From NCBI GenBank assembly GCA_014360645.1, contig JACIXD010000002.1, positions 248,001 through 312,000 on the forward strand: a stretch of 64,000 nucleotides of DNA, given 5' to 3'. This DNA is from Actinomycetota bacterium (GTDB taxonomy: Bacteria > Actinomycetota > Geothermincolia > Geothermincolales > RBG-13-55-18). The position numbers and the translations under genes were made by a program. The notes beneath the pieces were generated by a model, which did not search any database, was not told where the DNA came from, and saw only the letters and a program-made list of their open reading frames with translations. Below are positions 28,214 through 39,050 of the stretch, in pieces (within the stretch, counting starts at the first letter, position 1; the number at the start of each line of letters is the position of its first letter).

Positions 28214-28657
28214 CTATACCACCTCTACGCTTCCCCCGGAGGCCTCGATCTTCGCCGCGGCCCCGCGGGTGAAGGCGTGCGCCCTCACCGTGAGCCTGCG
28301 CTCGAGCTCCCCCCTTCCCAGGATCTTCACGTCCCTGTCCAGCTTGCGGATCATCCCCTTCTCCACCAGGGACTCGGGGGTGACCACCTCCCCGTCCGCG
28401 AAGACGTTCAGCGCCTCCACGTTGACCAGGTGGAACTCCTTCTTCGCCCGCGGCTTGAATCCGCGCAGCTTCGGCACCCGGCGCTGCAGGGGCATCTGGC
28501 CGCCCTCGAACCCCACGCGGGTCTTGCCCCGGGCCTTCTGCCCCTTCATGCCCCGGCCGCTGGTCTTGCCGTGCCCGGAGGACCTGCCCCTGCCCACGCG
28601 CTTCGGGGCGTGGGCGGACCCCTCCGCCGGCTTCAGGTCGTTTATCTTGAAGGTCAT
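28214..28657 (-). CDS. rplO: Large ribosomal subunit protein L15
   Basis: A 147-residue L15: KRVGRGRSSGHGKTSGRGMKGQKAR, the glycine/basic N-terminal extension, then FEGGQMPLQRRVPKLRGF. The ATG at 28657 has GAGAGG upstream; a longer frame to 28705 lacks similarity. Confidence 0.96.
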   Translation of the reverse strand: MTFKINDLKPAEGSAHAPKRVGRGRSSGHGKTSGRGMKGQKARGKTRVGFEGGQMPLQRRVPKLRGFKPRAKKEFHLVNVEALNVFADGEVVTPESLVEKGMIRKLDRDVKILGRGELERRLTVRAHAFTRGAAAKIEASGGSVEVV

Positions 28658-28701
28658 GACATCCTCTCCCGTTCCGTCTCCAAACCCGTGCCCCCGGCGC
28701 C

Positions 28702-28899
28702 TCAATCCTCCAGCCGTTCCACCTTAACCAGGTGGCGCACCCTCTCGATCATCCCCATTATCTCGGGGGTCTCCCTCTGCTCCACGGAGTGGTTCAGTCT
28801 CTTCAGACCCAGGGCGCGCACGGTGCGTTTCTGTTTGAGCTGCCTCCCGATGGGGCTGCGGACCAGGGTTATGCGGATCCTGCTCTCCTCCGCGCTCAT
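28702..28899 (-). CDS. rpmD: Large ribosomal subunit protein L30
   Basis: A 65-residue L30: [35 protein letters not shown] and [15 protein letters not shown]. The start overlaps the rpsE stop by 4 nt (ATGA). Confidence 0.96.
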   Translation of the reverse strand: MSAEESRIRITLVRSPIGRQLKQKRTVRALGLKRLNHSVEQRETPEIMGMIERVRHLVKVERLED

Positions 28900-29408
28900 T
28901 CCGCCACCGCCTTCTCGGCCTTGCGTGCCTCCGCTATCCTCATCCTCGCCACGTCCCGCGTGCGGCTTATGGCCTTGAGGCCCTGCACCGTCGCCTTGAC
29001 CACGTTCACGGGGTTGCGCGATCCGTAGGCCTTGGTGAGCACGTCCTGGATGCCCGAGAGCTCCATCACCGCCCGCACCGGCCCGCCGGCGATGACCCCC
29101 GTGCCCTCGCTGGCCGGCTTGAGCAGCACGCGGGAGGACTCGTACTTGCCAACCACCTGGTAGGGTATGGTGGTCCCCCGAGTGGGGACCTTGAATAGGT
29201 TCCGCTTCGCCCGCTCCACGCCCTTCTGGATGGCCAGCGGCACCTCCCGCGCCTTGCCGTACCCGTAGCCCACCACGCCTGCCTTGTCCCCGACCACCAC
29301 CAGGGCGGTGAAGCTGAACCTGCGGCCTCCCTTCACCACCTTGGCGACGCGGTTTATGTCTATGACTCTCTCCTCCAGCTCAAGGACGGTCGGGTCTATC
29401 TTGGGCAT
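28896..29408 (-). CDS. rpsE: Small ribosomal subunit protein S5
   Basis: A 170-residue S5: [87 protein letters not shown]. The ATG at 29408 follows GGAGGT by seven bases. It matters for decoding accuracy and the mRNA entrance. Confidence 0.96.
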   Translation of the reverse strand: MPKIDPTVLELEERVIDINRVAKVVKGGRRFSFTALVVVGDKAGVVGYGYGKAREVPLAIQKGVERAKRNLFKVPTRGTTIPYQVVGKYESSRVLLKPASEGTGVIAGGPVRAVMELSGIQDVLTKAYGSRNPVNVVKATVQGLKAISRTRDVARMRIAEARKAEKAVAE

Positions 29409-29448
29409 CTGCAACCTCCGCGCCTCATCTCGCACTCTTCATCTCATC

Positions 29449-29811
29449 TCAGAACTCCAGGCCGCCTTCGCGCGCCCCCTCGGCCAGGGCCTTCACCCGC
29501 CCGTGGTAGAGGTTGCCTCCGCGGTCGAAGACCACCTTCTGCACTCCCTTCTCGCGGGCGCGGGCCGCCACCAGGCGTCCCATCTCCCTGGCCACATCCG
29601 TCTTGCTCTTGCCGTCCAGCTCCAGGCCCTTCTCCAGCGAGCAGGCGCTCGCCAGGGTGTGCCCCGCGAGGTCGTCGATGACCTGCGCGTAGATATGACG
29701 GTTGCTGCGGAACACGCACAGCCTGGGTCGATCCGGGGTCCCGCTCACCTTCTTGCGCACCCGCCGTTGCCGGCGCGCCCTTCCCGCCTGTCGAGTGTTC
29801 TCCTTCTTCAT
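29449..29811 (-). CDS. rplR: Large ribosomal subunit protein L18
   Basis: A 120-residue L18 (5S rRNA-binding): [35 protein letters not shown] and [26 protein letters not shown]. Confidence 0.96.
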   Translation of the reverse strand: MKKENTRQAGRARRQRRVRKKVSGTPDRPRLCVFRSNRHIYAQVIDDLAGHTLASACSLEKGLELDGKSKTDVAREMGRLVAARAREKGVQKVVFDRGGNLYHGRVKALAEGAREGGLEF

Positions 29812-29846
29812 CTTCTCTTCACTCTCTCCGATCTCCGCCAGCGGTC

Positions 29847-30389
29847 CTACACGGAGGTCTTTCCTGCCTTGCGCCTGATCTGCTCACCCGCGTAACGCAC
29901 TCCCTTGCCCTTGTAGGGGTCGGGCTTGCGCAGGGCCCTGATCTTGGCCGCCATCTGTCCCACCTGCTGCTTGTCGATACCCTTGATGCGCAGCTTGGTG
30001 GGGGTGACCACCTCGAACTCAATGCCCTCCGGGGCCTTCACCAGCACCGGGTGCGAGAAGCCGAGGCTCAACTCTATGTCGCGGTCGCGGGCCACGGCGC
30101 GGTAACCCACGCCGTGTATCTCCAGGTTCTTCTCGAAGCCGCTGGTCACCCCCTCCACCATGTTGGCGAGGAGGGAACGCGTGAGGCCGTGCAGGGAGCG
30201 GTGGAACCCCACATCCGAGGGCCGCTTCACGAGCAGCCTGTCCTCCTCCATCTCGATGATCATCTCGGGATGGAACTCGCGCGTGAGCTCCCCCTTGGGG
30301 CCCTTGACCGTCACCCTGTTGCCCTCTATCCTGACCTCCGTCCCCGGGGGGACGGTTATGGGCGCTCTTCCGATCCTTGACAACTCCAA
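29847..30389 (-). CDS. rplF: Large ribosomal subunit protein L6
   Basis: A 180-residue L6: [56 protein letters not shown] and the signature [16 protein letters not shown]. Two tandem L6 folds near the factor-binding site. Confidence 0.96.
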   Translation of the reverse strand: MELSRIGRAPITVPPGTEVRIEGNRVTVKGPKGELTREFHPEMIIEMEEDRLLVKRPSDVGFHRSLHGLTRSLLANMVEGVTSGFEKNLEIHGVGYRAVARDRDIELSLGFSHPVLVKAPEGIEFEVVTPTKLRIKGIDKQQVGQMAAKIRALRKPDPYKGKGVRYAGEQIRRKAGKTSV

Positions 30390-30405
30390 CCTCCGCTTCT
30401 CCCGC

Positions 30406-30804
30406 CTACCATACGTAGGCCAAGACCTCTCCCCCCACGTTCAGCTCGCGCGCCTCGCGGTCGGTGATCACTCCCCGCGAGGTGGAGATGATGGCGATCC
30501 CCAGGCCCCCCAGTACGCGGGGCAGTTCCGCCCGCTTGCTGTACACGCGCAGACCCGGCTTGCTTATGCGCTTGATGCCGTTGATGAACTGCTCGCGGTT
30601 GGGGCCGTATTTCAGGGTCAGCCTCAAGATGTCGTAGCTCTCGCCCTTGACCACCTCGAAATCCGCGATGAACCCCTCTCTCTTCAATATCTCCGCGATG
30701 GAACGCTTGATGCCGGAATAGGGCATCTCCACCGCCTCGTGGCGGGCGGCGCTGGCGTTTCTTATGCGGGTCAGCATGTCCGCGATGGGATCGGTCATGG
30801 TCAT
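30406..30804 (-). CDS. rpsH: Small ribosomal subunit protein S8
   Basis: A 132-residue S8: [67 protein letters not shown] and a terminal [10 protein letters not shown]8 is the usual autoregulator of the spc operon; no regulatory site was identified here. Confidence 0.96.
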   Translation of the reverse strand: MTMTDPIADMLTRIRNASAARHEAVEMPYSGIKRSIAEILKREGFIADFEVVKGESYDILRLTLKYGPNREQFINGIKRISKPGLRVYSKRAELPRVLGGLGIAIISTSRGVITDREARELNVGGEVLAYVW

Positions 30805-30819
30805 CTTCTGTCTGCCTCC

Positions 30820-31005
30820 TTACCAGCTGGACTTGGTTATGCCCGGCACCTCGCCCTCGTGCACCAGCTCACGCAGGCAGACGCGGCACAGCTCGAATTT
30901 GCGGAAATACCCGCGCGGACGCCCGCATCGCTTGCACCGGTTATAGGCCCGGGTGCTGAACTTGGGAGGTCTCTTCTGCTTGGCGATGAGCGATTTCTTT
31001 GCCAT
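30820..31005 (-). CDS. rpsN: Small ribosomal subunit protein S14 type Z
   Basis: A 61-residue zinc form: [25 protein letters not shown] at 24-27 and CRVC at about 40-43, ending [11 protein letters not shown]. The ATG at 31005 is fixed by the conserved N-terminus. It lies between rplE and rpsH. Confidence 0.96.
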   Translation of the reverse strand: MAKKSLIAKQKRPPKFSTRAYNRCKRCGRPRGYFRKFELCRVCLRELVHEGEVPGITKSSW

Positions 31006-31016
31006 GCGGCCTCTCC

Positions 31017-31583
31017 TTATTTCCTGGCGCGGAAGGGCATGCCCAGAGCCTCCAGGAGGGCCAGCCCTTCCTCGTCCGTCTCCGCCGTGGTGACGATGGT
31101 GATGTCCATGCCCCGCACGCGGTCTATGTCGTCGTAGTCTATCTCTGGGAACACCAGCTGCTCGTCCAGGCCCATGTTGTAATTGCCCCTGCCGTCGAAG
31201 GACTTGGGGTTCAGCCCGCGGAAATCCCTCACCCGCGGTATGGCCAGGGACACCAGGCGGTCCAGGAACTCGTACATGCGATCCCCGCGCAGGGTCACCT
31301 TGCATCCCACGGACATGCCGGTGCGCAGCTTGAAGCCCGCCACTGACCTGCGGGCGCGGTTCAGCTTCGCCTTCTGGCCGGTGATCACCGCCAGGTCCTT
31401 CATGGCCCCGTCGATGGCCTTGGGGTCGTGGGCGCCTTCCCCCACCCCCATGTTGACCACGATCTTCTCCAGCCGGGGCACCTGCATGTCGTTGCGGTAT
31501 CCGAATCTCTCCCTGAGCGCCGGGAGCACCTCCCGACGGTATCTCTCCTTCAGCCTGGGCACGGTTCTTCCTTCCTTGGCCAC
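31017..31583 (-). CDS. rplE: Large ribosomal subunit protein L5
   Basis: A 188-residue L5 (5S rRNA and P-site tRNA contact): [52 protein letters not shown] and the C-terminal [27 protein letters not shown]. Confidence 0.97.
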   Translation of the reverse strand: MAKEGRTVPRLKERYRREVLPALRERFGYRNDMQVPRLEKIVVNMGVGEGAHDPKAIDGAMKDLAVITGQKAKLNRARRSVAGFKLRTGMSVGCKVTLRGDRMYEFLDRLVSLAIPRVRDFRGLNPKSFDGRGNYNMGLDEQLVFPEIDYDDIDRVRGMDITIVTTAETDEEGLALLEALGMPFRARK

Positions 31584-31593
31584 GGTCTCTCTC

Positions 31594-31917
31594 CTAATCG
31601 AGGTCAGCGCCGCACTTGCGACAGATCCGCCTCTTCACTCCCTCGCCGTCGAAGCGGTAACCCACCCGCACGGCGCGTCCGCAGGAATCGCACACCAGGG
31701 CGACGTTGGACACGTGAATGGGCGCCTCCTTGGTGGCTATGCCGCCCTGGGGGTTCTCCTGGCTCGGACGCGCATGCTTCTTGACCAGGTTCACCCCCTC
31801 CACGATGACCCTGCGCTCCCCGGGGATGCTCCTCAGGACCTTTCCCTGCTTGCCGCGGTACTTGCCCGTGAGCACCTCCACCTTGTCGCCCTTCTTTATC
31901 TTCATTCCTCCGCCCAT
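31594..31917 (-). CDS. rplX: Large ribosomal subunit protein L24 (zinc-ribbon form)
   Basis: A 107-residue L24. The KOW-type N-terminus [21 protein letters not shown] is followed by a C-terminal CDSC ... CRKC four-cysteine ribbon. The start at 31917 is eight bases after GGAG; an inner ATG at 31905 has the site too close and one at 31935 has none. Confidence 0.94.
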   Translation of the reverse strand: MGGGMKIKKGDKVEVLTGKYRGKQGKVLRSIPGERRVIVEGVNLVKKHARPSQENPQGGIATKEAPIHVSNVALVCDSCGRAVRVGYRFDGEGVKRRICRKCGADLD

Positions 31918-31939
31918 ATCATCTTCTCCTTGCACGCCC

Positions 31940-32308
31940 CTAGAGCACTTCCGGGGCCAGGGAGATTATCTTCATGAACTTCTTCTCCCGCAGCTCCCTG
32001 GCCACCGGCCCGAAGATGCGCGTCCCGCGCGGGTCCCTGGCCTCGTTGATGAGCACCACCGCGTTCTCGTCGAACTTGATGTACGAGCCGTCCTGCCTGC
32101 GGCGCTCCTTCTTGGTACGCACCACCACCGCCTTGACCACGTCGCCCTTCTTCACCGCCCCGCCCGGGGTGGCGGCCTTCACCGTGCCCACCACGATGTC
32201 TCCCACATAGGCGTAGCGGCGCTTGCTCCCTCCGAGCACCTTGATCACCAGCAGCTCCCTCGCTCCGGTGTTGTCGGCGATCTTCACTCGCGATTCCGCC
32301 TGTATCAT
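31940..32308 (-). CDS. rplN: Large ribosomal subunit protein L14
   Basis: A 122-residue L14: [37 protein letters not shown] and [44 protein letters not shown]. Forms intersubunit bridges with 16S rRNA. Confidence 0.97.
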   Translation of the reverse strand: MIQAESRVKIADNTGARELLVIKVLGGSKRRYAYVGDIVVGTVKAATPGGAVKKGDVVKAVVVRTKKERRRQDGSYIKFDENAVVLINEARDPRGTRIFGPVARELREKKFMKIISLAPEVL

Positions 32309-32338
32309 CTTCTTCCTCCGAATCGCGGCCCGGGACCG

Positions 32339-32599
32339 CTACTCCGCCTTCTCCACTATCTCCACCAGGCGCCAACGCTTGGTGCGCGAGAGAGGCCTGG
32401 TCTCCATGATGCGCACCAGGTCTCCCACCCGGCACCGGTTCTCCTCGTCGTGCGCGACGTACTTCTTGCTGCGCCGCACGATCTTGCCGTAAAGCGGGTG
32501 GGGCATGCGGGTCTCCACCTTGACCACGATGGTCTTGTCCATCTTGTCCGAGACCACCGTGCCCACCCGCACCTTTCTCCGGCTCGTCCTCTCCGCCAT
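32339..32599 (-). CDS. rpsQ: Small ribosomal subunit protein S17
   Basis: An 86-residue OB-fold S17: [70 protein letters not shown]. Confidence 0.96.
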   Translation of the reverse strand: MAERTSRRKVRVGTVVSDKMDKTIVVKVETRMPHPLYGKIVRRSKKYVAHDEENRCRVGDLVRIMETRPLSRTKRWRLVEIVEKAE

Positions 32600-32626
32600 A
32601 TGCTCGGTTTCCCTTCTACCTCAGTC

Positions 32627-32842
32627 TCAGGACGCTTCCCCGCTCAGCTCGCGCTCCCTGATAACCGTGCAGATGCGCGCGATGTCCTTCCTGGTCTCAA
32701 GGATCCTGCTGGTGTTGTCGAGCTGCCCCGTGGCGGCCTGGAAGCGCAGGTTAAAGAGCTCCTCCTTGGCCTCCTTCAGTCTCTGGAGCAGTTCCTCGTA
32801 GGAATAGTCCCTCAGTTCCCTGGCCTTCACCTCACTCACCAC
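32627..32842 (-). CDS. rpmC: Large ribosomal subunit protein L29
   Basis: A 71-residue L29: [43 protein letters not shown]. The GTG start overlaps the end of rplP by 11 nt, implying tight translational coupling. Confidence 0.95.
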   Translation of the reverse strand: MVSEVKARELRDYSYEELLQRLKEAKEELFNLRFQAATGQLDNTSRILETRKDIARICTVIRERELSGEAS

Positions 32843-33254
32843 CCAGCGTCTCCCGTTTCACGAAACGGCACTTCATGGGCATCTTGTGGGCCGCCCTGCG
32901 CATGGCCTCCGCCGCCACGTGCTCCGGGACGCCCGAGAGCTCGAACATCACCCGTCCCGGCTTCACCACCGCCACCCAGTGGTCGGGGTTGCCCTTGCCG
33001 CTCCCCATGCGCGTCTCCGCGGGTTTCTTGGAGACCGGCTTGTCGGGGAAGACATTTATCCACACCTTCCCGCTCCTCTTCACGTGTCGGGTGATGGCCA
33101 CCCTGGCGGCTTCGATCTGCCTTGCCGTCACCCACGACGGCTCCAGGGCCTGCAGTCCGTACTCTCCGAAGTGCACCTGGGTGCCGCCCTTGGAGCGTCC
33201 CTTGAGGCGGCCCCGCTGCACCTTTCTGTGTTTGAACTTGCGCGGCATCAACAT
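32832..33254 (-). CDS. rplP: Large ribosomal subunit protein L16
   Basis: A 140-residue L16: [54 protein letters not shown], then [26 protein letters not shown]. It sits near the A-site and peptidyl-transferase centre. Confidence 0.97.
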   Translation of the reverse strand: MLMPRKFKHRKVQRGRLKGRSKGGTQVHFGEYGLQALEPSWVTARQIEAARVAITRHVKRSGKVWINVFPDKPVSKKPAETRMGSGKGNPDHWVAVVKPGRVMFELSGVPEHVAAEAMRRAAHKMPMKCRFVKRETLGGE

Positions 33255-33260
33255 GGGTCC

Positions 33261-34085
33261 TCAGACCTCCTCGTCCTCTCGCGCTTCATGCGAGGCGGCC
33301 GCCGCGGGCACGGCCGTCTCCATCTCCTCTCCTGCATCCGCTGCCGCCGCCGCTTCGCCGGCGGCCTCCGTCCCGGCACCGGCCTCCCCCGCCTCGCCGG
33401 CGGGCCGGCTGTCGGGCCTCGTCTCTTCCGCGGCCGCCTTCTCCCTGGACCTGCGGTCAGGCCCCGCGATATCTCCCTTGTAGATCCACACCTTGACCCC
33501 GATGACCCCCATGGTGGTACGGGCCTCGTAGTAGCCGTAATCTATGTCCGCGCGCAGGGTCTGCAGGGGAACGCGGCCCTCGCGGTACCACTCCGTCCGC
33601 GCCATCTCCGCTCCCCCCAGCCTTCCGGCACAGGAGACCTTGATGCCCTTAGCCCCCGCCCGCATGGCGTTCTGCACCGCCCTCTTCATGGCGCGTCGGA
33701 AGGAGACCCTGCCCTCGAGCTGCTCCGCGATGTTCTGGGCCACCAGGTAGGCGTCCAGCTCGGGATAGTTGATCTCCTGGATGTTCACCTGCACTTCCTT
33801 GTCGGTCATGCGCGCGAGGTCTCGCTTGATGCGGTCGACCTCCGCCCCTTTTCTCCCGATGACGATGCCAGGCCTGGCGGTGAAGATGTCCACCTTTACC
33901 CTCTTGCTGGTCCTCTCTATCTCCACGCGCGAGATGGCCGCCCTGCGCATGTGCTGCCTGATGTGGCGCCTGATGGCCAGGTCTTCCTGGAGAAGCTCCG
34001 CGTAGCCGCGATTGGCGAACCAGCGCGACTTCCAGTCGTATATCACTCCCAGGCGAAAACCGTAGGGATGGACCTTCTGACCCAC
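33261..34085 (-). CDS. rpsC: Small ribosomal subunit protein S3 with acidic C-terminal extension
   Basis: A 274-residue S3. Residues 1-210 are the normal protein ([23 protein letters not shown], the KH domain with [16 protein letters not shown], and [18 protein letters not shown]). About 60 further residues are rich in Ala, Glu and Gly and end HEAREDEEV. Tails of this kind occur in some actinobacterial and thermophile S3 proteins but vary greatly. GTG start. The gene sits between rplV and rplP. Confidence 0.95.
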   Translation of the reverse strand: MGQKVHPYGFRLGVIYDWKSRWFANRGYAELLQEDLAIRRHIRQHMRRAAISRVEIERTSKRVKVDIFTARPGIVIGRKGAEVDRIKRDLARMTDKEVQVNIQEINYPELDAYLVAQNIAEQLEGRVSFRRAMKRAVQNAMRAGAKGIKVSCAGRLGGAEMARTEWYREGRVPLQTLRADIDYGYYEARTTMGVIGVKVWIYKGDIAGPDRRSREKAAAEETRPDSRPAGEAGEAGAGTEAAGEAAAAADAGEEMETAVPAAAASHEAREDEEV

Positions 34086-34089
34086 GCTC

Positions 34090-34506
34090 TCATCCTTTCC
34101 TTCGCTGCGCCGGACGCCTGCGCGCGCGGCGTCCGCCCTTTTCGCCCGACTCGCGCTCGCCCACGATCACCGTGATGTGGCTGGTACGCTTGCGGATGCG
34201 GTTGGCCATGCCCCTGGCTCTTGGCCGCCAGCGCTTCAAGGTCGGGCCCTCGTCCACGTAACAGTTGACCACCACCAGGTCCTCGGCGCGCAGGCCGTTG
34301 TTGTTCTCGGCGTTGGCCACCGCCGACTCCAGGACCTTGCCCACCAGGCGGGCGGCGGCCCGGTTGGAAAAACTTGTTATATAACGGGCTTCCTCCAGGT
34401 CCTTGCCGCGGATGAGGTCCGCGATCTGCCTGGCCTTGTAAGGGGACACTCGCACGTAGCGCGCTACGGCGCGCACCCTTACGCCCTCTCCTCCTGCTTC
34501 CGCCAT
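34090..34506 (-). CDS. rplV: Large ribosomal subunit protein L22
   Basis: A 138-residue L22 that lines the exit tunnel: [75 protein letters not shown]. An extra, very basic tail ([15 protein letters not shown]) follows. Confidence 0.96.
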   Translation of the reverse strand: MAEAGGEGVRVRAVARYVRVSPYKARQIADLIRGKDLEEARYITSFSNRAAARLVGKVLESAVANAENNNGLRAEDLVVVNCYVDEGPTLKRWRPRARGMANRIRKRTSHITVIVGERESGEKGGRRARRRPAQRRKG

Positions 34507-34540
34507 GTTTCTCTCCTGCCTGCTCCTCGAACCCCGACGC

Positions 34541-34825
34541 TCACTTCAGACGGGTGGTGCGCTCGTGGGCGTGGCCGTGCTTGGTGCGCCGGCGCGTGGG
34601 AGCGAACTCCCCCAGCTTGTGCCCCACCATGTTCTCGGTGACATAGACCGGGACGTGCCTCTTGCCGTCGTGCACGGCGATGGTGTGTCCCACCATCTCC
34701 GGGAAGATGGTGGAGCGGCGCGACCAGGTCTTCACCACCCGCTTCTCGTTGCGCCGGTTCAGCTCCTCTATCTTGAAGTAGAGCTTCTCGTCGATATAGG
34801 GGCCTTTCTTCAACGACCTGCCCAA
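34541..34825 (-). CDS. rpsS: Small ribosomal subunit protein S19
   Basis: A 94-residue S19: [71 protein letters not shown]. Confidence 0.97.
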   Translation of the reverse strand: MGRSLKKGPYIDEKLYFKIEELNRRNEKRVVKTWSRRSTIFPEMVGHTIAVHDGKRHVPVYVTENMVGHKLGEFAPTRRRTKHGHAHERTTRLK

Positions 34826-34842
34826 GGCTACCTCCCTGTCCC

Positions 34843-35670
34843 TCAGCTCTTACGGCGACGCACGATATACTTGCTGGACGGCTTGTTCTTCTTGCGCGTG
34901 CGGTATCCCAGCGTGGGCTTGCCCCAGGGCGTCACCGGGTGCCGGCCTGCCGAGCTCTTGCCCTCGCCGCCTCCGTGGGGATGGTCCACGGGGTTCATGA
35001 CCGTTCCGCGCACCGTGGGCCGCCTGCCCTTCCAGCGCCCGCGACCCGCCTTGCCCTCCGAGAGCAGCTCGTGCTCCACGTTGCCCACCTGGCCGATGGT
35101 GGCGCGGCAGTTGATGTCCACCAGCCGCACCTCGCTGGAGGGCAGGCGCACGTGGGCGAAACCTCCCTCTTTGGCCATGAGCTGTGCGGCTCCCCCCGCC
35201 GAGCGCACCATCTTTCCGCCCGCGCCCGGCTTCAATTCGATGTTGTGGATGGTGGTGCCGGTGGGAATGGCGTAGAGCGGCAGGGCGTTGCCCGGCTTGA
35301 TGTCGGCCTCGGGGCCGGACATCACCCTGTCCCCCACCTTTAGCTTGAGGGGAGCGAGGATGTAGCGCTTCTCGCCGTCCTCGTAGTGCAGCAGCGCTAT
35401 GCGCGCGCTGCGGTTGGGGTCGTACTCGATGGCCGCCACCTTGGCCGGGATGTTGTCCTTGTCCCGCCTGAAATCGATGATGCGGTACTTGCGCTTGTTC
35501 CTGCCCCCCTTGTGGCGGGTGGTTATCCTGCCCTTGTTGTTGCGCCCCGCCTTGTAGTTCATGGGAGCGAGGAGGGTCTTCTCGGGCTCCTTCTTGGTTA
35601 TCTCCGAGAAGTCGGACACGGAGGCGAAGCGCCTTCCCGGCGAGGTCGGTTTATATCTCTTGATGCTCAT
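34843..35670 (-). CDS. rplB: Large ribosomal subunit protein L2
   Basis: A 275-residue L2, required for peptidyl transfer: [29 protein letters not shown], the central [14 protein letters not shown], and [50 protein letters not shown] containing the conserved His of HPHGGGEG. Confidence 0.97.
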   Translation of the reverse strand: MSIKRYKPTSPGRRFASVSDFSEITKKEPEKTLLAPMNYKAGRNNKGRITTRHKGGRNKRKYRIIDFRRDKDNIPAKVAAIEYDPNRSARIALLHYEDGEKRYILAPLKLKVGDRVMSGPEADIKPGNALPLYAIPTGTTIHNIELKPGAGGKMVRSAGGAAQLMAKEGGFAHVRLPSSEVRLVDINCRATIGQVGNVEHELLSEGKAGRGRWKGRRPTVRGTVMNPVDHPHGGGEGKSSAGRHPVTPWGKPTLGYRTRKKNKPSSKYIVRRRKS

Positions 35671-35691
35671 CTCCTACCATCCTCTTCCTCG

Positions 35692-35985
35692 TCAACCCAG
35701 CGGGCCCTCGAAGAACTCTATGCTGTAACCGGGAGCCAGGGTCACCACGGCCTTCTTCCGCGCCGCCGTCTTTCCGGCCGTCCATCCCTGCCGCTTGGGC
35801 TTGGGGGGCACCTTGATGGTGTTGACCCCGGTGACCTTGACGTTGAAGATCTCCTCCACCGCCTTGCGCACCTCGGTCTTGTGCGCCTTTGGGTGCACCT
35901 CGAAGGTATATTTGTTCTGGTCGATGAGCGTGTAGCTCTTCTCCGAGATGATCGGCCGGATGATCACGTCATGCGGGTCTTTCAT
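35692..35985 (-). CDS. rplW: Large ribosomal subunit protein L23
   Basis: A 97-residue L23: DPHDVIIRPIISEKSYTLIDQNKYTFEVHPKAHKTEVRKAVEEIFNVKVTGVNTIK. It lies at the tunnel exit and docks SRP and trigger factor. Its start overlaps the end of rplD by 17 nt. Confidence 0.96.
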   Translation of the reverse strand: MKDPHDVIIRPIISEKSYTLIDQNKYTFEVHPKAHKTEVRKAVEEIFNVKVTGVNTIKVPPKPKRQGWTAGKTAARKKAVVTLAPGYSIEFFEGPLG

Positions 35986-36607
35986 CTTCCACCCCTTCCT
36001 GTAGCCTCTCCAGGGACGTGCGGGTGAAGATGACGCGGTCGTTGGCGAGCACGTCGTAGGTGTTGAGGTGCTCCAGCCGTATCACCTCCACGCTCGGAAG
36101 GTTCCGCATGGACTTGATCACGTTCTCGTCCTCCTCCGCGAGCACCAGCAGCACGTGATCGTCCACTCCCAGCGCCTTGAAGATAGAGGCCGCCGCTTTG
36201 GTCCTGGGCTCGGTGAAGCTGAAGTCCTCGAGCACCATGACCCGGTCCTCGCTCGCGCGCACGCTCAAGGCCGACCGCAGCGCCAGCCTGCGCACCTTGC
36301 GGTTCACCTTGAAACCGTGGTCGCGAGGCTGCGGCCCGTGCACCGTACCGCCTCCCCTCCAGAGGGGAGAGCGTATGGAGCCGGCCCTGGCCCTTCCCGT
36401 GCCCTTCTGCCGCCAGGGTTTGCGCCCGCCGCCCCGCACCTTGCTGCGCGGCCTGGTGGCGGCCGTGCCCCTGCGGGCACAGGCGAGCTGGCGCCGCACC
36501 ACCATGTGCATGACGGGGACGTTGACCTCGCAGCCGAAATAGTAGTCCTTGAGCTGCGCTTCGCCCTTCCTGTTTCCCTCTATGTCGTAGACCGGTACCG
36601 TCTTCAT
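35969..36607 (-). CDS. rplD: Large ribosomal subunit protein L4
   Basis: A 212-residue L4: KTVPVYDIEGNRKGEAQL, the tunnel loop RGGGRKPWRQKGTGRARAGSIRSPLWRGGGTVHGPQPRDHGFKVNRKVRRLALRSALS, and VLEDFSFTEPRTKA. ATG 36607 is used; GTG 36613 is an alternative. Confidence 0.95.
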   Translation of the reverse strand: MKTVPVYDIEGNRKGEAQLKDYYFGCEVNVPVMHMVVRRQLACARRGTAATRPRSKVRGGGRKPWRQKGTGRARAGSIRSPLWRGGGTVHGPQPRDHGFKVNRKVRRLALRSALSVRASEDRVMVLEDFSFTEPRTKAAASIFKALGVDDHVLLVLAEEDENVIKSMRNLPSVEVIRLEHLNTYDVLANDRVIFTRTSLERLQEGVEDERPA

Positions 36608-36623
36608 CTCCACCTACCACCCA

Positions 36624-37295
36624 TCAGGTCAGCACGTGCGCCTTTTTCCCGGCCTTCTTGCGCGTCTTCACGGATTCCCTGATGACCAGGATGCCGCCGT
36701 CGGGGCCGGGAACGCTGCCCTTGACCAGGAGCAGGTTGCGCTCCGGCTTGACGTCCACCACCTCCAGGTTCAGGGCGGTCACGCGCTCCCCGCCCATGCG
36801 CCCGGGCATGCGCGAGCCCTTGAACACCCGCGAGGGGGTGGCGCAGGCCCCGATGGCCCCCGGGGCGCGGTGGAAGTGGGCTCCGTGCGAGCCCGGCCCG
36901 CCGCCGAAGTTGTGACGCTTGATGACGCCCGCGTATCCCTTGCCGCGCGAGCGCCCGGTTATGTCCACGCGGTCGCCCTTGGAAAATATATCCACCTTTA
37001 TCTCCTGGCCCAGGCGGTAGGAGGAGGGGTCGTCGATGCGGACCTCCGCCAGATGGCGTCGCGGCTCCAGGTCCTTGCTCTGGAAGTGGCCGCGTCGGGG
37101 GCGGTTGAGCTTCTTCTCCTTGACCTCCCCGAACCCCAGCTGCAGAGCGTCGTAACCCTCCTTCTCCACCGTCTTTATCTGCGTGACCAGGCAGGGACCC
37201 GCCTCCACCAGGGTCACGGGGATGACCTTCCCGTCCTCGGAGAAGACCTGGGTCATGGCTATCTTCCTACCGATGATTCCCTTCAATTCCTCCAC
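36624..37295 (-). CDS. rplC: Large ribosomal subunit protein L3
   Basis: A 223-residue L3: [88 protein letters not shown]. Early 50S assembly protein. Confidence 0.97.
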   Translation of the reverse strand: MEELKGIIGRKIAMTQVFSEDGKVIPVTLVEAGPCLVTQIKTVEKEGYDALQLGFGEVKEKKLNRPRRGHFQSKDLEPRRHLAEVRIDDPSSYRLGQEIKVDIFSKGDRVDITGRSRGKGYAGVIKRHNFGGGPGSHGAHFHRAPGAIGACATPSRVFKGSRMPGRMGGERVTALNLEVVDVKPERNLLLVKGSVPGPDGGILVIRESVKTRKKAGKKAHVLT

Positions 37296-37338
37296 CTCTC
37301 CACGGCGCGGCCTTCGCTTCCTCCGCGGCCCTCAGCGG

Positions 37339-37653
37339 TCACAGCTTTATCTCGATGTCCACTCCCGCCGGCAGATCCATGCGCATGAGGGAATCCACCG
37401 TCTTCGGCGTCGGCTCCATGATGTCTATGAGCCTCTTGTGCACGCGCATCTCGAAATGCTCCCGCGAATCCTTGTTCACGTGCGGGGAGCGGATGACGCA
37501 GTAGACGTGCTTCTCCGTGGGCAGGGGCACCGGCCCGGAGATGGACGCCCCCGTTCGCCTCACCGTCTCCACGATCTGCCTGGCCGAACGGTCGACCACC
37601 TCGTGGTCGTAAGCCTTAAGCCTTATCCTTATCTTCTGTCTCTGCTTGGCCAC
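37339..37653 (-). CDS. rpsJ: Small ribosomal subunit protein S10 (NusE)
   Basis: A 104-residue S10: [67 protein letters not shown] 37653 with GGAGG upstream gives MAKQRQK-type termini. First gene of the S10 block; no promoter was seen between it and tuf, so it is likely cotranscribed with the str genes. Confidence 0.96.
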   Translation of the reverse strand: MAKQRQKIRIRLKAYDHEVVDRSARQIVETVRRTGASISGPVPLPTEKHVYCVIRSPHVNKDSREHFEMRVHKRLIDIMEPTPKTVDSLMRMDLPAGVDIEIKL

Positions 37654-37697
37654 TCCAGCCTCCAATCTCGCTGCTCATCCCCGCCGCCCCCTCCCCA

Positions 37698-38972
<1,275 letters not shown>

Positions 38973-39013
38973 TGCATCAACTTCCGGTGTCGCGCTTTGG
39001 ACACAACTCCCCT

Positions 39014-39042
39014 ATTCTAATAGCCTTCCATACCTCGCTCAA
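39014..39042 (-). promoter_or_regulatory. Promoter for tuf copy A
   Basis: Minus-strand TTGAGC (39037-39042), 17-bp spacer, TAGAAT (39014-39019), in the 92-bp fusA-tuf gap. It allows tuf and possibly the S10 operon to be transcribed apart from the str promoter. Confidence 0.65.
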
Positions 39043-39050
39043 GACCTTTT

